Shown here piece after piece: positions 1 to 7,396 of a stretch of 64,000 nucleotides of DNA. The position numbers and the translations under genes are program-made. Origin of the DNA: Verrucomicrobiota bacterium (lineage in GTDB: Bacteria; Verrucomicrobiota; Verrucomicrobiia; Limisphaerales; J093); NCBI GenBank assembly GCA_016716505.1, contig JADJWF010000003.1:496001-560000 (forward strand). Direction: 5' to 3'. A model generated the notes under the pieces. It was not told the DNA's origin, searched no databases, and saw only the letters and a program-made list of their open reading frames with translations. How positions within the stretch are numbered: the first letter of the stretch is position 1; each line of letters opens with the position of its first letter.

Positions 1-2
1 CG

Positions 3-131
3 GACTCCGAGGTTTCCGTCACCGTCAGCGAAGGCGGCCCCGAGATTCTGGCGGCCGCACAGGTGCGCGGCGAGGTCCAAGTTGGCGCCCGGCAGCGCTT
101 TCCGATCAGCGCTACGAGCGGCCGGGATTGA
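3..131 (+). CDS. C-terminal fragment of an unidentified protein (cut by window edge)
   Basis: Frame 3 is open from the window edge to a TGA at 129-131 and gives 42 residues ending in FPISATSGRD. The composition is protein-like, with alternating valine-rich strands, whereas the other two forward frames give arginine-rich or shadow-like text. The end lies 7 bp from the end of the convergent regulator gene, which suits a real gene boundary. The pattern GEVQVGARQRFPIS vaguely recalls the C-terminal TOBE region of sugar ABC-transporter ATPases, but 42 residues are too few to assign a family. Confidence 0.45.
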   Translation, partial: DSEVSVTVSEGGPEILAAAQVRGEVQVGARQRFPISATSGRD

Positions 132-138
132 GGCCTCG

Positions 139-912
139 TTATCGGGGAGGCGCGGCGCCGGCAACAATCACTTCGACCCGGCGGCTGCGGAGCTGCTCCA
201 CCAACTCACCGGGCGCTCCCGCGTCGGTGACCACGGCGTGGACTTGCTGGAGGTCGCACACGAAGCCCATTGAGCGGCGCCCGAACTTGGTGTGATCCAG
301 GCAATAAATCACCCGCTGGGCAGCCCGCATCATCGCCACTTGAATCTCGATCAGCAAGGCGTGCGAGTTGGTGATTCCGTCCATGGTGATGCCGCCAGCC
401 CCCATCACGGCCACGTCCGCGTGCATCTTCGAGAACGATTCCACGGCCAGCGGCCCCACCAAGACACCCAGCCGCGGATAGAGCACGCCCCCGGACAGTA
501 CTACCTCGACCTGGCTGGACGCCGCGTAGAGGTTCGCCACCGGCAGGGAATTGGTGATGATCTGGGGCTTCCGTGACTCCAAGTAACGGGCCACGTGATA
601 CGGCGTGGTGCCAGCGTCAATGATCACACTTTGCCCCGCACCAATCAGTTCCGCGCACGCGCGTCCGATCGCCTCCTTTTCGTCGAGCTGATGTGTGTCC
701 CGGGCGTTAAACACAAACTCGTCCGAACGCGGATTCACCAGACGGGCGCCGCCATGTGTCCGCCGCACGTTGCCCCCGCCCTCCAGAACCGTCAGATCGC
801 GGCGAACGGTGGACTGGGAAACTCCCAACTGTTGGGCCAGTTCTTCGAGTGACGCGAATTCGACCCTCTGTAGGTACTCCTCGATCCGTGCTTGGCGTTC
901 TTCGGCCTGCAT
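139..912 (-). CDS. DeoR-family transcriptional regulator
   Basis: This 257-residue protein has the classic DeoR layout. An N-terminal winged helix-turn-helix covers roughly residues 5-60, with recognition helix SQSTVRRDL and the following GGNVRRTHGGA. A sugar-phosphate sensor domain follows from about residue 75, including IIDAGTT and ITNSLPVA, the loops that bind phosphosugar effectors in this family. It is transcribed away from the BMC operon across an 85-bp gap, as expected for a local regulator. By family knowledge it is probably a repressor released by a sugar phosphate such as fuculose- or rhamnulose-1-phosphate; the effector is inference. Confidence 0.9.
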   Translation of the reverse strand: MQAEERQARIEEYLQRVEFASLEELAQQLGVSQSTVRRDLTVLEGGGNVRRTHGGARLVNPRSDEFVFNARDTHQLDEKEAIGRACAELIGAGQSVIIDAGTTPYHVARYLESRKPQIITNSLPVANLYAASSQVEVVLSGGVLYPRLGVLVGPLAVESFSKMHADVAVMGAGGITMDGITNSHALLIEIQVAMMRAAQRVIYCLDHTKFGRRSMGFVCDLQQVHAVVTDAGAPGELVEQLRSRRVEVIVAGAAPPR

Positions 913-997
913 GTTGGCAACTTTTTGGAAGATATTGAAAGATTCTGCAAGAAATTTGTTGACGGAAGCGGCGGCTTGTGTTCATTTTCCCCCAGAA
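913..997. promoter_or_regulatory. Divergent control region between the DeoR gene and the BMC operon
   Basis: This 85-bp AT-richer gap separates the two divergent starts. It holds GAAA repeats at 937-940 and 951-954, which read as TTTC on the other strand; DeoR-type operators often use repeated TTTC elements. A TTGACG at 959-964 could be a -35 for the BMC operon, but no convincing -10 follows at the right distance. The position supports a shared operator and promoter region. The individual boxes are guesses. Confidence 0.35.
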
Positions 998-1675
998 ATG
1001 ACTCCTCCCGGATCATCTCTGCCCCGTGCCGTGGTCGAACATCTGGTTCGGCAGCTCGTGTACGAGCGATTGGGAAAGCCGCTGCCCCGCGTGGCTTCGG
1101 CACCGAACCCTCTGGTCGTCAACGTCAGCGCGCGCCATTGCCACCTCACTCAAGCGGCGGTGGAGGCGTTGTTTGGAAAGGGGCATCAATTAGGCGTCCA
1201 CAAATGGCTCTACCAGGAAGGCCAGTTCGCCGCCAAAGAGACCGTGACGTTGATTGGTCCCCGGAGCCGAGTGATTTCGAATCTGCGAATTCTGGGTCCC
1301 TGCCGCAGCTTGAACCAGGTGGAACTCGCTTACACCGACTCCATTGCTCTGGGGTTCGAGATTCCCCTTAGGATTTCGGGTGACATCAAGGGCACGCCCG
1401 GCTGCATGTTGATGGGACCGGCCGGTTTTTTTGAGATGAAGGAAGGCGTGATCCGGGCCTTGCGGCATGTTCACATGCACCCGGACGACGCGGCCTTTTA
1501 CGGCGTGAAAGCCGGTGACGCGATGAAACTGCGCATTGGCGGTCCCTGCGCCCTCACGCTGGAGCGCATGCTCTGCCGGGTGGACCCGAGCTTCAAACTG
1601 GAGGTCCACATAGACACCGACGAGGGCAACGCCTGCAACTTGCAGCCAAACACCCCTTGCGAACTGATCAAATAA
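998..1675 (+). CDS. pduL: PduL-type phosphate acyltransferase of the BMC
   Basis: The 225-residue protein matches the PduL phosphotransacylase family, which moves an acyl group between CoA and phosphate inside microcompartments and regenerates free CoA. The metal-binding signature is visible as ARHCHLT (His47 and His49) and the later cluster HVHMHPDD. Residues 8-26 (LPRAVVEHLVRQLVYERLG) form a short amphipathic helix followed by a Pro-rich linker, the form of an encapsulation peptide. The ATG at 998 is chosen because the open frame continues upstream only as antisense of the regulator. First gene of the operon; with the aldehyde dehydrogenase and acetate-kinase homologue it would convert lactyl- or propionyl-type CoA to acyl phosphate. 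Confidence 0.92.
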   Translation: MTPPGSSLPRAVVEHLVRQLVYERLGKPLPRVASAPNPLVVNVSARHCHLTQAAVEALFGKGHQLGVHKWLYQEGQFAAKETVTLIGPRSRVISNLRILGPCRSLNQVELAYTDSIALGFEIPLRISGDIKGTPGCMLMGPAGFFEMKEGVIRALRHVHMHPDDAAFYGVKAGDAMKLRIGGPCALTLERMLCRVDPSFKLEVHIDTDEGNACNLQPNTPCELIK

Positions 1676-1730
1676 GAAACTGATTCCTCCTCCGTAGCGA
1701 CTCACTCCAGACTCCCAACTCCTGATACTT

Positions 1731-2021
1731 ATGAGCGAAGCACTCGGCATGATCGAAACCAAAGGCTACGTGGGCGCCGTTGAAGCCAGCGACGCGATGG
1801 TCAAGGCGGCCAACGTAACCCTCGTCAAAACCATCCCCATCGGCGGCGGTCTGATCACCGTCCTCGCCAAAGGGGACGTCGGCAGCGTCAAGGCGGCCGT
1901 GGATGCCGGCTCGAAAGCGGCCGCGAAGGTGGGTGAACTCATCAGTTCGCACATCATCGCGCGCCCGCATGAGGACCTGCTCAAGTCGTTCCTGGGCGAA
2001 CCCGCGCCCGCGAAAAAGTAG
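1731..2021 (+). CDS. BMC-H hexameric shell protein 1
   Basis: A 96-residue single BMC domain of PduA type, forming hexameric tiles of the shell. The opening ALGMIETKGY and the IIARPHEDL near the end are characteristic. The loop that lines the central pore reads PIGGG (residues 36-40), unlike the KIGSG of the next gene. A short charged tail ending PAPAKK follows the domain. It lies 55 bp after pduL and 39 bp before the second BMC-H. Confidence 0.96.
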   Translation: MSEALGMIETKGYVGAVEASDAMVKAANVTLVKTIPIGGGLITVLAKGDVGSVKAAVDAGSKAAAKVGELISSHIIARPHEDLLKSFLGEPAPAKK

Positions 2022-2060
2022 CGGCGACCGCAACCTCGACTCTCATCCCTCTCAAACTCT

Positions 2061-2339
2061 ATGGCACAACAAGCGATTGGCATGATCGAATGCAAGGGTC
2101 TGTGCGCGCTGCTCGAAGCCAGCGATGCCGCCCTCAAGGCCGCGAACGTCACCCTCGTCGGCTGGGAAAAGATTGGCAGCGGTTACGTGACGTCCTTCTT
2201 CCGCGGCGATGTGGCTGCGGTCAAGGCGGCCACCGACGCCGGTGCGGCGGCGGCGGCCCAAGTGGGGCAGGTCATCAGCGTCCAAGTCATTCCCCGGCCA
2301 CACGAAGGTCTGAGCGCCCTCGGGAAGTGGCTGCAATAA
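2061..2339 (+). CDS. BMC-H hexameric shell protein 2 (PduA-like pore)
   Basis: A 92-residue BMC domain protein beginning [10 protein letters not shown]. Its pore loop KIGSG (residues 37-41) is the one I know from PduA, the shell protein linked to small polar metabolite passage in the propanediol compartment. Two cysteines, at residues 11 and 15, are absent from the first paralogue. Tandem with BMC-H 1 in the same operon, so mixed tiles are likely. Confidence 0.96.
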   Translation: MAQQAIGMIECKGLCALLEASDAALKAANVTLVGWEKIGSGYVTSFFRGDVAAVKAATDAGAAAAAQVGQVISVQVIPRPHEGLSALGKWLQ

Positions 2340-2433
2340 CCGAGCGCGCCAGCCGGCAGCGGGAGCTCAACGGATTGCGACCGCCCGGTCCCCGCCGCCT
2401 TCGAATGCTGGCGCCAGACGTTGCCTCAGCCCC

Positions 2434-3618
2434 TTGAAGATCCTCGTCGCCAACATCGGCTCCACTTCGCTGAAGTGGCGGCTGTTTGATTTCGCGAACG
2501 GCGGCGAAGCGATGCTGCACAAGGGCGGTTTCGAGCGGGTCAGCGACTATGCGGCTGCCATCGAGGATTGTCTGTCACAGCTCAAACAAGCCGGAGTGCT
2601 GACCAACGAGGCCGAGTTGGCCGGGGTTGGTTTCAAGACCGTCATTGCCCGGGACGTGACCGGTTGCGTCCGGTTGACGGAGGACGTCCTGCGCGCGATG
2701 GAGGCCTACAACGGTCTCGCCCCAGCGCACAATCCACCGTACATCGCGGGCATCCGGCAATTCGCCCGGCGGATGCCGGCGACGCCGTTGGTGGGCCTCT
2801 TCGAGACCGCTTTCTATCAGTGGGCGCCCGAGCCGGCGAAACGGTACGCGGTGCCCGCCTCGTGGCACGACCTCGGCGTGCGCCGCTGGGGCTTTCATGG
2901 TGCCAGCCACAAATTCATTGCCGAACGCAGCGCCGAATTGCTCGGCCGGCCCGACGTGGCGCGGCGGGCGCAGAATCTTTATCGGGACGGGGGCGCCTCG
3001 CCGGTCAACGCCCCTCCGCTTCGCGTGATTTCGTGCCACTTGGGAGGCAGTTCCTCGGTCACGGGGATCCTGAACGGCGTGGCCCTCGGCAACAGCCTTG
3101 GCATGAGCCCGCAATCGGGATTGCCGCACAACAATCGCGTCGGCGATCTGGACGCCTTTGCCCTCGGCTACGTGATGCGTTCGATTGGCCTGTCTCTCGA
3201 TGAGGCGGAGCGCCTCCTCAGCAAAGAGGCGGGCCTGAAGGGATTGAGCGGTGGTTACGCCGACCTGCGCGATCTTCAGGCACAGATCGCCGCGGGCAAC
3301 CAGCGCGCCCGGCTGGCGGTGGACTTTCTCGCGCATGAGGCGCGGCGCTGGATCGGATCGTATTATCTCCAGTTGAACGGACTGGACGCGCTCGTGTTCA
3401 CGGCGGGCATGGGGGAAAACGAACCGGAGATCCGGTCGCTCATCACCGCCAACCTGGATCAACTGGGCATCCTGCTCGATCCCGCCAAGAACGCGACGGC
3501 CCGGGCCCGGGAGGCCGACATCGGCGCGCCGGATTCCCGGGTCAAGGTGTGGGTCATTCCCACGAACGAGGAACTGGTCGTGGCGCGCGAAGTGCGACGC
3601 CTCCTGGAGGCGCAGTAA
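2434..3618 (+). CDS. ackA: Acetate-kinase family enzyme of the BMC operon
   Basis: This 394-residue protein is a full-length acetate/propionate kinase homologue, transferring phosphate from an acyl phosphate to ADP. It begins at TTG 2434 with KILVANIGSTSLKW and keeps GFHGASHKFI, the CHLGG loop and a C-terminal AGMGENEPEIR. The loop usually written HLGNG reads HLGGSSS, so it is divergent from ordinary AckA; a lactyl- or propionyl-phosphate substrate is possible but not shown. It lies between BMC-H genes and only 4 bp before the carbonic anhydrase. It gives the ATP-yielding last step after PduL. Confidence 0.92.
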   Translation: MKILVANIGSTSLKWRLFDFANGGEAMLHKGGFERVSDYAAAIEDCLSQLKQAGVLTNEAELAGVGFKTVIARDVTGCVRLTEDVLRAMEAYNGLAPAHNPPYIAGIRQFARRMPATPLVGLFETAFYQWAPEPAKRYAVPASWHDLGVRRWGFHGASHKFIAERSAELLGRPDVARRAQNLYRDGGASPVNAPPLRVISCHLGGSSSVTGILNGVALGNSLGMSPQSGLPHNNRVGDLDAFALGYVMRSIGLSLDEAERLLSKEAGLKGLSGGYADLRDLQAQIAAGNQRARLAVDFLAHEARRWIGSYYLQLNGLDALVFTAGMGENEPEIRSLITANLDQLGILLDPAKNATARAREADIGAPDSRVKVWVIPTNEELVVAREVRRLLEAQ

Positions 3619-3622
3619 TCCC

Positions 3623-4339
3623 ATGCGATCGCTCCGTCATCTGTTTGAGAACAACCGGGCCTGGTCGGAGGGCCTCCGGCGGCGCGATCCCGAATTCTTC
3701 GCGCGGCTGACGCGGCAGCAAAAACCGCAATACCTCTGGATCGGTTGCTCGGACAGCCGCGTGCCGGCCAACGAGATTGTCGGGCTGCTTCCCGGGGAGA
3801 TCTTTGTACACCGGAATGTCGCCAACGTCGTGGTGCATACCGACCTCAACTGTCTGTCCGTGTTGCAGTACGCGGTGGACGTTCTGGGCGTGCGCGACGT
3901 GATCGTCTGCGGACACTACGGCTGTGGCGGCGTGCTCTCGGCCTTGCGGGGAGACCGTTTGGGCCTGGCGAGCAACTGGCTGCGCCACGTCCAGGACGTC
4001 TATCGGAAACACCAAGCTCGCATTGACGGACTGGACGGCGAGTCAGCGCGCTGCGACCGGCTCTGCGAGCTCAACGTGGTCGAGCAGGTCATGAACGTGT
4101 GCCAGACCACGGTGGTGGCGGAAGCGTGGGGCCGCGGTCAGCGCCTCGCGGTGCATGGCTGGATTTACGGCCTGCATGATGGCCTGCTGCGCGATCTCGG
4201 ACTCTGTGTCACCGGCCCGGAGCAAATGGCTGCGGCCCTCGCGGCCGCGCTGGCTCTCATCGGTGATTCCCCCGAAAAGATCTCACCCCGAGCCGACCCG
4301 CCGGGCCACCCATTCTTGTCAACGACCTCAGCCCGTTAA
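3623..4339 (+). CDS. Beta-class carbonic anhydrase inside the BMC operon
   Basis: The 238-residue protein carries the complete zinc site of beta-carbonic anhydrases. CSDSR gives Cys42, Asp44 and Arg46, and CGHYGCGG gives His98 and Cys101, numbers that coincide with E. coli Can. RNVAN is also present. It should interconvert CO2 and bicarbonate. The start is 4 bp after the ackA stop and the end 19 bp before a BMC-H gene, so it is embedded in the operon. The C-terminal 45 residues contain an Ala-rich helix and a Pro-rich tail. I see no clear encapsulation peptide, so lumen or cytosol cannot be decided. Carbonic anhydrase is not part of the PVM fucose/rhamnose pathway as I know it. Confidence 0.95.
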   Translation: MRSLRHLFENNRAWSEGLRRRDPEFFARLTRQQKPQYLWIGCSDSRVPANEIVGLLPGEIFVHRNVANVVVHTDLNCLSVLQYAVDVLGVRDVIVCGHYGCGGVLSALRGDRLGLASNWLRHVQDVYRKHQARIDGLDGESARCDRLCELNVVEQVMNVCQTTVVAEAWGRGQRLAVHGWIYGLHDGLLRDLGLCVTGPEQMAAALAAALALIGDSPEKISPRADPPGHPFLSTTSAR

Positions 4340-4358
4340 CCTCATCCCAAGAAACATT

Positions 4359-4640
4359 ATGCCTCAAGCCATTGGAATGCTCGAAACCCGCGGCCTCGTC
4401 GCCTTGGTGGAAGGAACCGACGCCATGCTGAAAGCCGCGAACGTGGAACTCGCCGGCCCGATGACCCAGGTCGGCAACGCGCTTGTCACCGCAGTCGTGG
4501 TGGGCGATGTCGCCGCCGTGAAAGCCGCCGTGGACGCCGGTGCGCAAGCCGTCAAGTCCATCAGCGGTGAAGTGGTCAGCGTTCACGTCATCGCCCGACC
4601 GCACGCTGATGTCGAGGCGGTGCTGCCGAAAAAAAAGTAG
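4359..4640 (+). CDS. BMC-H hexameric shell protein 3 (variant pore)
   Basis: A 93-residue BMC-H starting at ATG 4359 with PQAIGMLETRGL; the frame is open further upstream, but that part is antisense-type noise over the carbonic anhydrase. The pore loop is QVGNA (residues 37-41), different from both earlier paralogues and with asparagine in place of the usual small residue. The domain ends with VIARPHADVE and a lysine tail. It lies directly after the carbonic anhydrase. Confidence 0.95.
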   Translation: MPQAIGMLETRGLVALVEGTDAMLKAANVELAGPMTQVGNALVTAVVVGDVAAVKAAVDAGAQAVKSISGEVVSVHVIARPHADVEAVLPKKK

Positions 4641-4724
4641 GCGGACGGCGGAAGCCAGACGCCTGACCGTGGCCGCTGGGGCACCGTTCCAGACGTTGGC
4701 TTCTGAACCCTGACTTCTCCCGCC

Positions 4725-5042
4725 ATGTTCCTCGCCAAAGTCGAAGGTTCGGTCGTCGCGACCAAGAAGGACCCGGGCATGACCGGCCGAAAGCTGCTTC
4801 TGCTCCGCCCCATGCTCGTGGACGACAAGGATCCGGCCAAGTTCCGCCCGGGGGCGAACACGATCGTCGCCGTGGACAGTGTGGGCGCCGGCGAAGGCGA
4901 ACTGGTCCTGTTCTGCCAGGGGAGCTCGGCACGACTCGCGCCGGGACTCAAGGACTGCCCCGTGGACGCTGTGGTGATCGGCATTGTGGACACCGTGGAT
5001 GTCCTCGGTCGGCAGGTTTTCAACGCCCGGACCCAAGCCTGA
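4725..5042 (+). CDS. BMC-P pentameric vertex protein 1 (EutN/CcmL family)
   Basis: A 105-residue EutN/CcmL-type protein, which caps the vertices of the icosahedral shell as pentamers. The family opening FLAKVEGSVVATKK, the central VDSVGAGEGELV and the late VVIGIVDTVDV are visible. One of three BMC-P genes in the operon. The gap to the next gene is 71 bp. Confidence 0.95.
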   Translation: MFLAKVEGSVVATKKDPGMTGRKLLLLRPMLVDDKDPAKFRPGANTIVAVDSVGAGEGELVLFCQGSSARLAPGLKDCPVDAVVIGIVDTVDVLGRQVFNARTQA

Positions 5043-5113
5043 TGGCACGCTGACTCCTGGCCACTCGTCGAACCGCTACGCCGCATCTGGAACCCCCACC
5101 TCCTCCTCTCCGC

Positions 5114-6607
5114 ATGAGCACATCTCTCCCGGTCAACGAAGCCCTCATTCGTGACGTCGTCAGCGAAGTTCTCAGCCGCCTGGGCAAGGGCGCTCCCCCG
5201 GCCGCGGCGCCCGCGGTCAACCCCGCCTGCGGTTGTCCGACTGGCGCGAAGCCGGCCGGAGCAGCGCGCCGTGGCACCTTTGGCGTTTTTCAGAACGCCG
5301 ATGAGGCGTGCGCCGCGGCGCATGCGGCCTACCTGCAGCTTTCCGAAAAGGGGGTCGCCGGGCGGGTCAAGGTGGTGCAGATCGTCAAGGATCTCTGCTT
5401 CGCCCACGCCAAGGAGTGGGGTCGGATCGAACTGGAGGAAACGAAGATCGGCCGGCTGGACCACAAGATTGAGAAGCTCCTCGGGCAGCGGGGCATTCCG
5501 GGCGTGGAGTTCCTGAATCCCTACGGTCTCAGTGGCGACCACGGCATCACGCTCGAGGAGTACGCCCCGTTCGGTGTGATCGGCGCGGTGACGCCGAGCA
5601 CGCATTCGATTCCGACGATGGCCTGCAACATCATCAGCATGGTCGCCGCCGGCAATGCGATAGTCTTCAACGCGCATCCGGGGGCCTATAAGTGCGCGGT
5701 CATGGCGGCGCGCGTCTTCAATGAGGCCATCCATCGCGAGCTGGGCATCGAGAACCTCGCCTGCATTGTGGATCCGCCAACCCTCGACTCCTTCAACGCC
5801 ATCGCGAAAAACGAGCACGTCCGACTCCTCTGCGTGACCGGCGGTCCGGGCGTCGTGAAGGCGGCGATGGCCAGTGGCAAGCGCGCCATCTGCGCGGGGC
5901 CGGGCAACCCTCCCGTGCTGGTGGACGGAACCAGTTGCCTTGCCAACGCGGCGCGCTGCGTCGTGCTCGGCGCGGCGTACGACAACAATCTGCTTTGCAT
6001 CGGCGAGAAGCAGGTCTTCGTGTTGGAACCGTACTTCGACAAGTTCACGGCGGAGCTTGAGAAGGCGGGCGGCTATCGCCTCACGGACGCCCAGGTCGAA
6101 CGGCTGACCAAGGCGGCGTTCGTGATTCCGCCGGGCACCGGCGCGGGCTGCGGTCATCCGGTGGTGAATCGCGATCTCGTGGGACGCGACCCCGAGGTGC
6201 TCGCCCGGGCGGCGGGGGCGAACATCCCCGCCGGCACGCAACTGCTCTTCGCCGAAACCGCCCCCGATCACCTGTTCGTGGACGAGGAGCAGATGATGCC
6301 GTTTCTGCCCATCGTGCGGGTCAAGACGGTCGAGGAGGGAATTGCGCACGCCAAACGGTCAGAGCGGGGCTACAAACACTCGGCCATGATTCACTCGCAC
6401 GACGTGGCGAACATGACGGCGATGGCCAGGGCCCTTGAGACCACGCTCTTCGTGAAGAACGGTGCCTGCGTGGCGGGCCTTGGCAATGGCGGCGAGGGCT
6501 ACGCCAACTTCAGCATCGCCACGACCACCGGCGAGGGCATCTGCAACCCGCGCACCTTCACGCGCGTTCGCCGCTGCGTGATGGTGGACAAGCTGAGGAT
6601 CTTCTGA
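5114..6607 (+). CDS. CoA-acylating aldehyde dehydrogenase (PduP/EutE-like), BMC-targeted
   Basis: This 497-residue enzyme should oxidise the aldehyde made by the aldolase (lactaldehyde) to acyl-CoA with NAD+. Residues 3-24 form an amphipathic helix (EALIRDVVSEVLSRLGKG) followed by an Ala/Pro linker and a Cys pair, a typical N-terminal encapsulation peptide. The catalytic cysteine is Cys295 in NNLLCIGEKQ. The Ala/Pro linker and the length are those of PduP-like enzymes of PVM microcompartments. It lies between BMC-P genes. An ordinary non-CoA aldehyde dehydrogenase is unlikely because of the targeting helix and the adjacent PduL. Confidence 0.95.
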   Translation: MSTSLPVNEALIRDVVSEVLSRLGKGAPPAAAPAVNPACGCPTGAKPAGAARRGTFGVFQNADEACAAAHAAYLQLSEKGVAGRVKVVQIVKDLCFAHAKEWGRIELEETKIGRLDHKIEKLLGQRGIPGVEFLNPYGLSGDHGITLEEYAPFGVIGAVTPSTHSIPTMACNIISMVAAGNAIVFNAHPGAYKCAVMAARVFNEAIHRELGIENLACIVDPPTLDSFNAIAKNEHVRLLCVTGGPGVVKAAMASGKRAICAGPGNPPVLVDGTSCLANAARCVVLGAAYDNNLLCIGEKQVFVLEPYFDKFTAELEKAGGYRLTDAQVERLTKAAFVIPPGTGAGCGHPVVNRDLVGRDPEVLARAAGANIPAGTQLLFAETAPDHLFVDEEQMMPFLPIVRVKTVEEGIAHAKRSERGYKHSAMIHSHDVANMTAMARALETTLFVKNGACVAGLGNGGEGYANFSIATTTGEGICNPRTFTRVRRCVMVDKLRIF

Positions 6608-6757
6608 TGCGCGCCCACGGTCCTTGGTTGGGGGTCCCCCGTCGGCAGTGGAAGACAACCCGCGACGGCTTCGCCGGAGCTCCAGCCGGAAAGCTCCCAC
6701 GACTGGCTGACGACCCCGCCCGCCAGGAACCCGGAACCCAGAGCAACCGATCACCCC

Positions 6758-7066
6758 ATGCTCCTCGCCCGTGTTGAAGGTTCGGTGATCGCCACCCGGA
6801 AGCACCCCAGCTACGAGGGCTGGCGGCTGTTGATCTGTCAGCCGATCGCTGCCTCTGGTGAGCCCGAAGGGACGCCCCAGATCGCGATTGATCCCCACGG
6901 CGCCGGCCTGCACGAACGCGTCATCATCTCGTCCGACGGCATGGCCGCGCGTCTGGCGGTGGGCGATCCGAAAAGCCCGGCCCGCTGGATGATCATCGGG
7001 TTGGTGGATGAGCCCGAGTCGCTCGCCGCCGCGGTCCCGCAGACGTCAAGGAGTCCTGCAGCATGA
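6758..7066 (+). CDS. BMC-P pentameric vertex protein 2
   Basis: A 102-residue EutN/CcmL homologue beginning LLARVEGSVIATRKH, close in sequence to BMC-P 1. The late WMIIGLVDEPE matches the family strand before the C-terminus. The 150 bp before it show no further gene. Its TGA overlaps the ATG of the next gene by 4 bp (ATGA), so the two are probably translated together. Confidence 0.94.
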   Translation: MLLARVEGSVIATRKHPSYEGWRLLICQPIAASGEPEGTPQIAIDPHGAGLHERVIISSDGMAARLAVGDPKSPARWMIIGLVDEPESLAAAVPQTSRSPAA

Positions 7067-7365
7067 GACTGGGCACCGTCATCGGGCGGGTGACGCTCAG
7101 CAAGACGATCCCTCCGTTCAAGGGCGGGCGCTGGCTGGTGATCAGCCCCTTCACGCGACAACATTTTCAGCATCGGCGCGAACCCCCCGTGGGCTTGAGT
7201 CGCGATCCTTCCCTGGTGGCTTACGACCGCCTCGGCGGCGGCGTGGGCGACACCGTGGGCTTCAGCGAAGGACGCGAGGCGGCCATGCCCTTTGACCAGC
7301 CGACACCCGTGGACGCGATCACGGTGGCGATCATTGACGACGTGTTCTATTCACCCCAGACCTGA
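7063..7365 (+). CDS. BMC-P pentameric vertex protein 3 (divergent)
   Basis: A 100-residue EutN/CcmL-type protein starting LGTVIGRVTLSK. It is clearly more diverged than the other two, with a longer loop rich in Arg and Pro in the middle (about residues 33-48), but keeps the VGDTVGFSEG and AITVAIIDDV strands. The start overlaps the stop of BMC-P 2. Three distinct pentamers are usual in PVM-type loci and may mark different vertices. Confidence 0.9.
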   Translation: MRLGTVIGRVTLSKTIPPFKGGRWLVISPFTRQHFQHRREPPVGLSRDPSLVAYDRLGGGVGDTVGFSEGREAAMPFDQPTPVDAITVAIIDDVFYSPQT

Positions 7366-7396
7366 ACGCCGTGGCTTGCGGCAGGATGCCTGACCT

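Noticed and set aside
4583..6349. A 588-codon minus-strand open frame over the BMC-P and aldehyde dehydrogenase genes
   Set aside because: Antisense shadow; the forward frames match known families from end to end.
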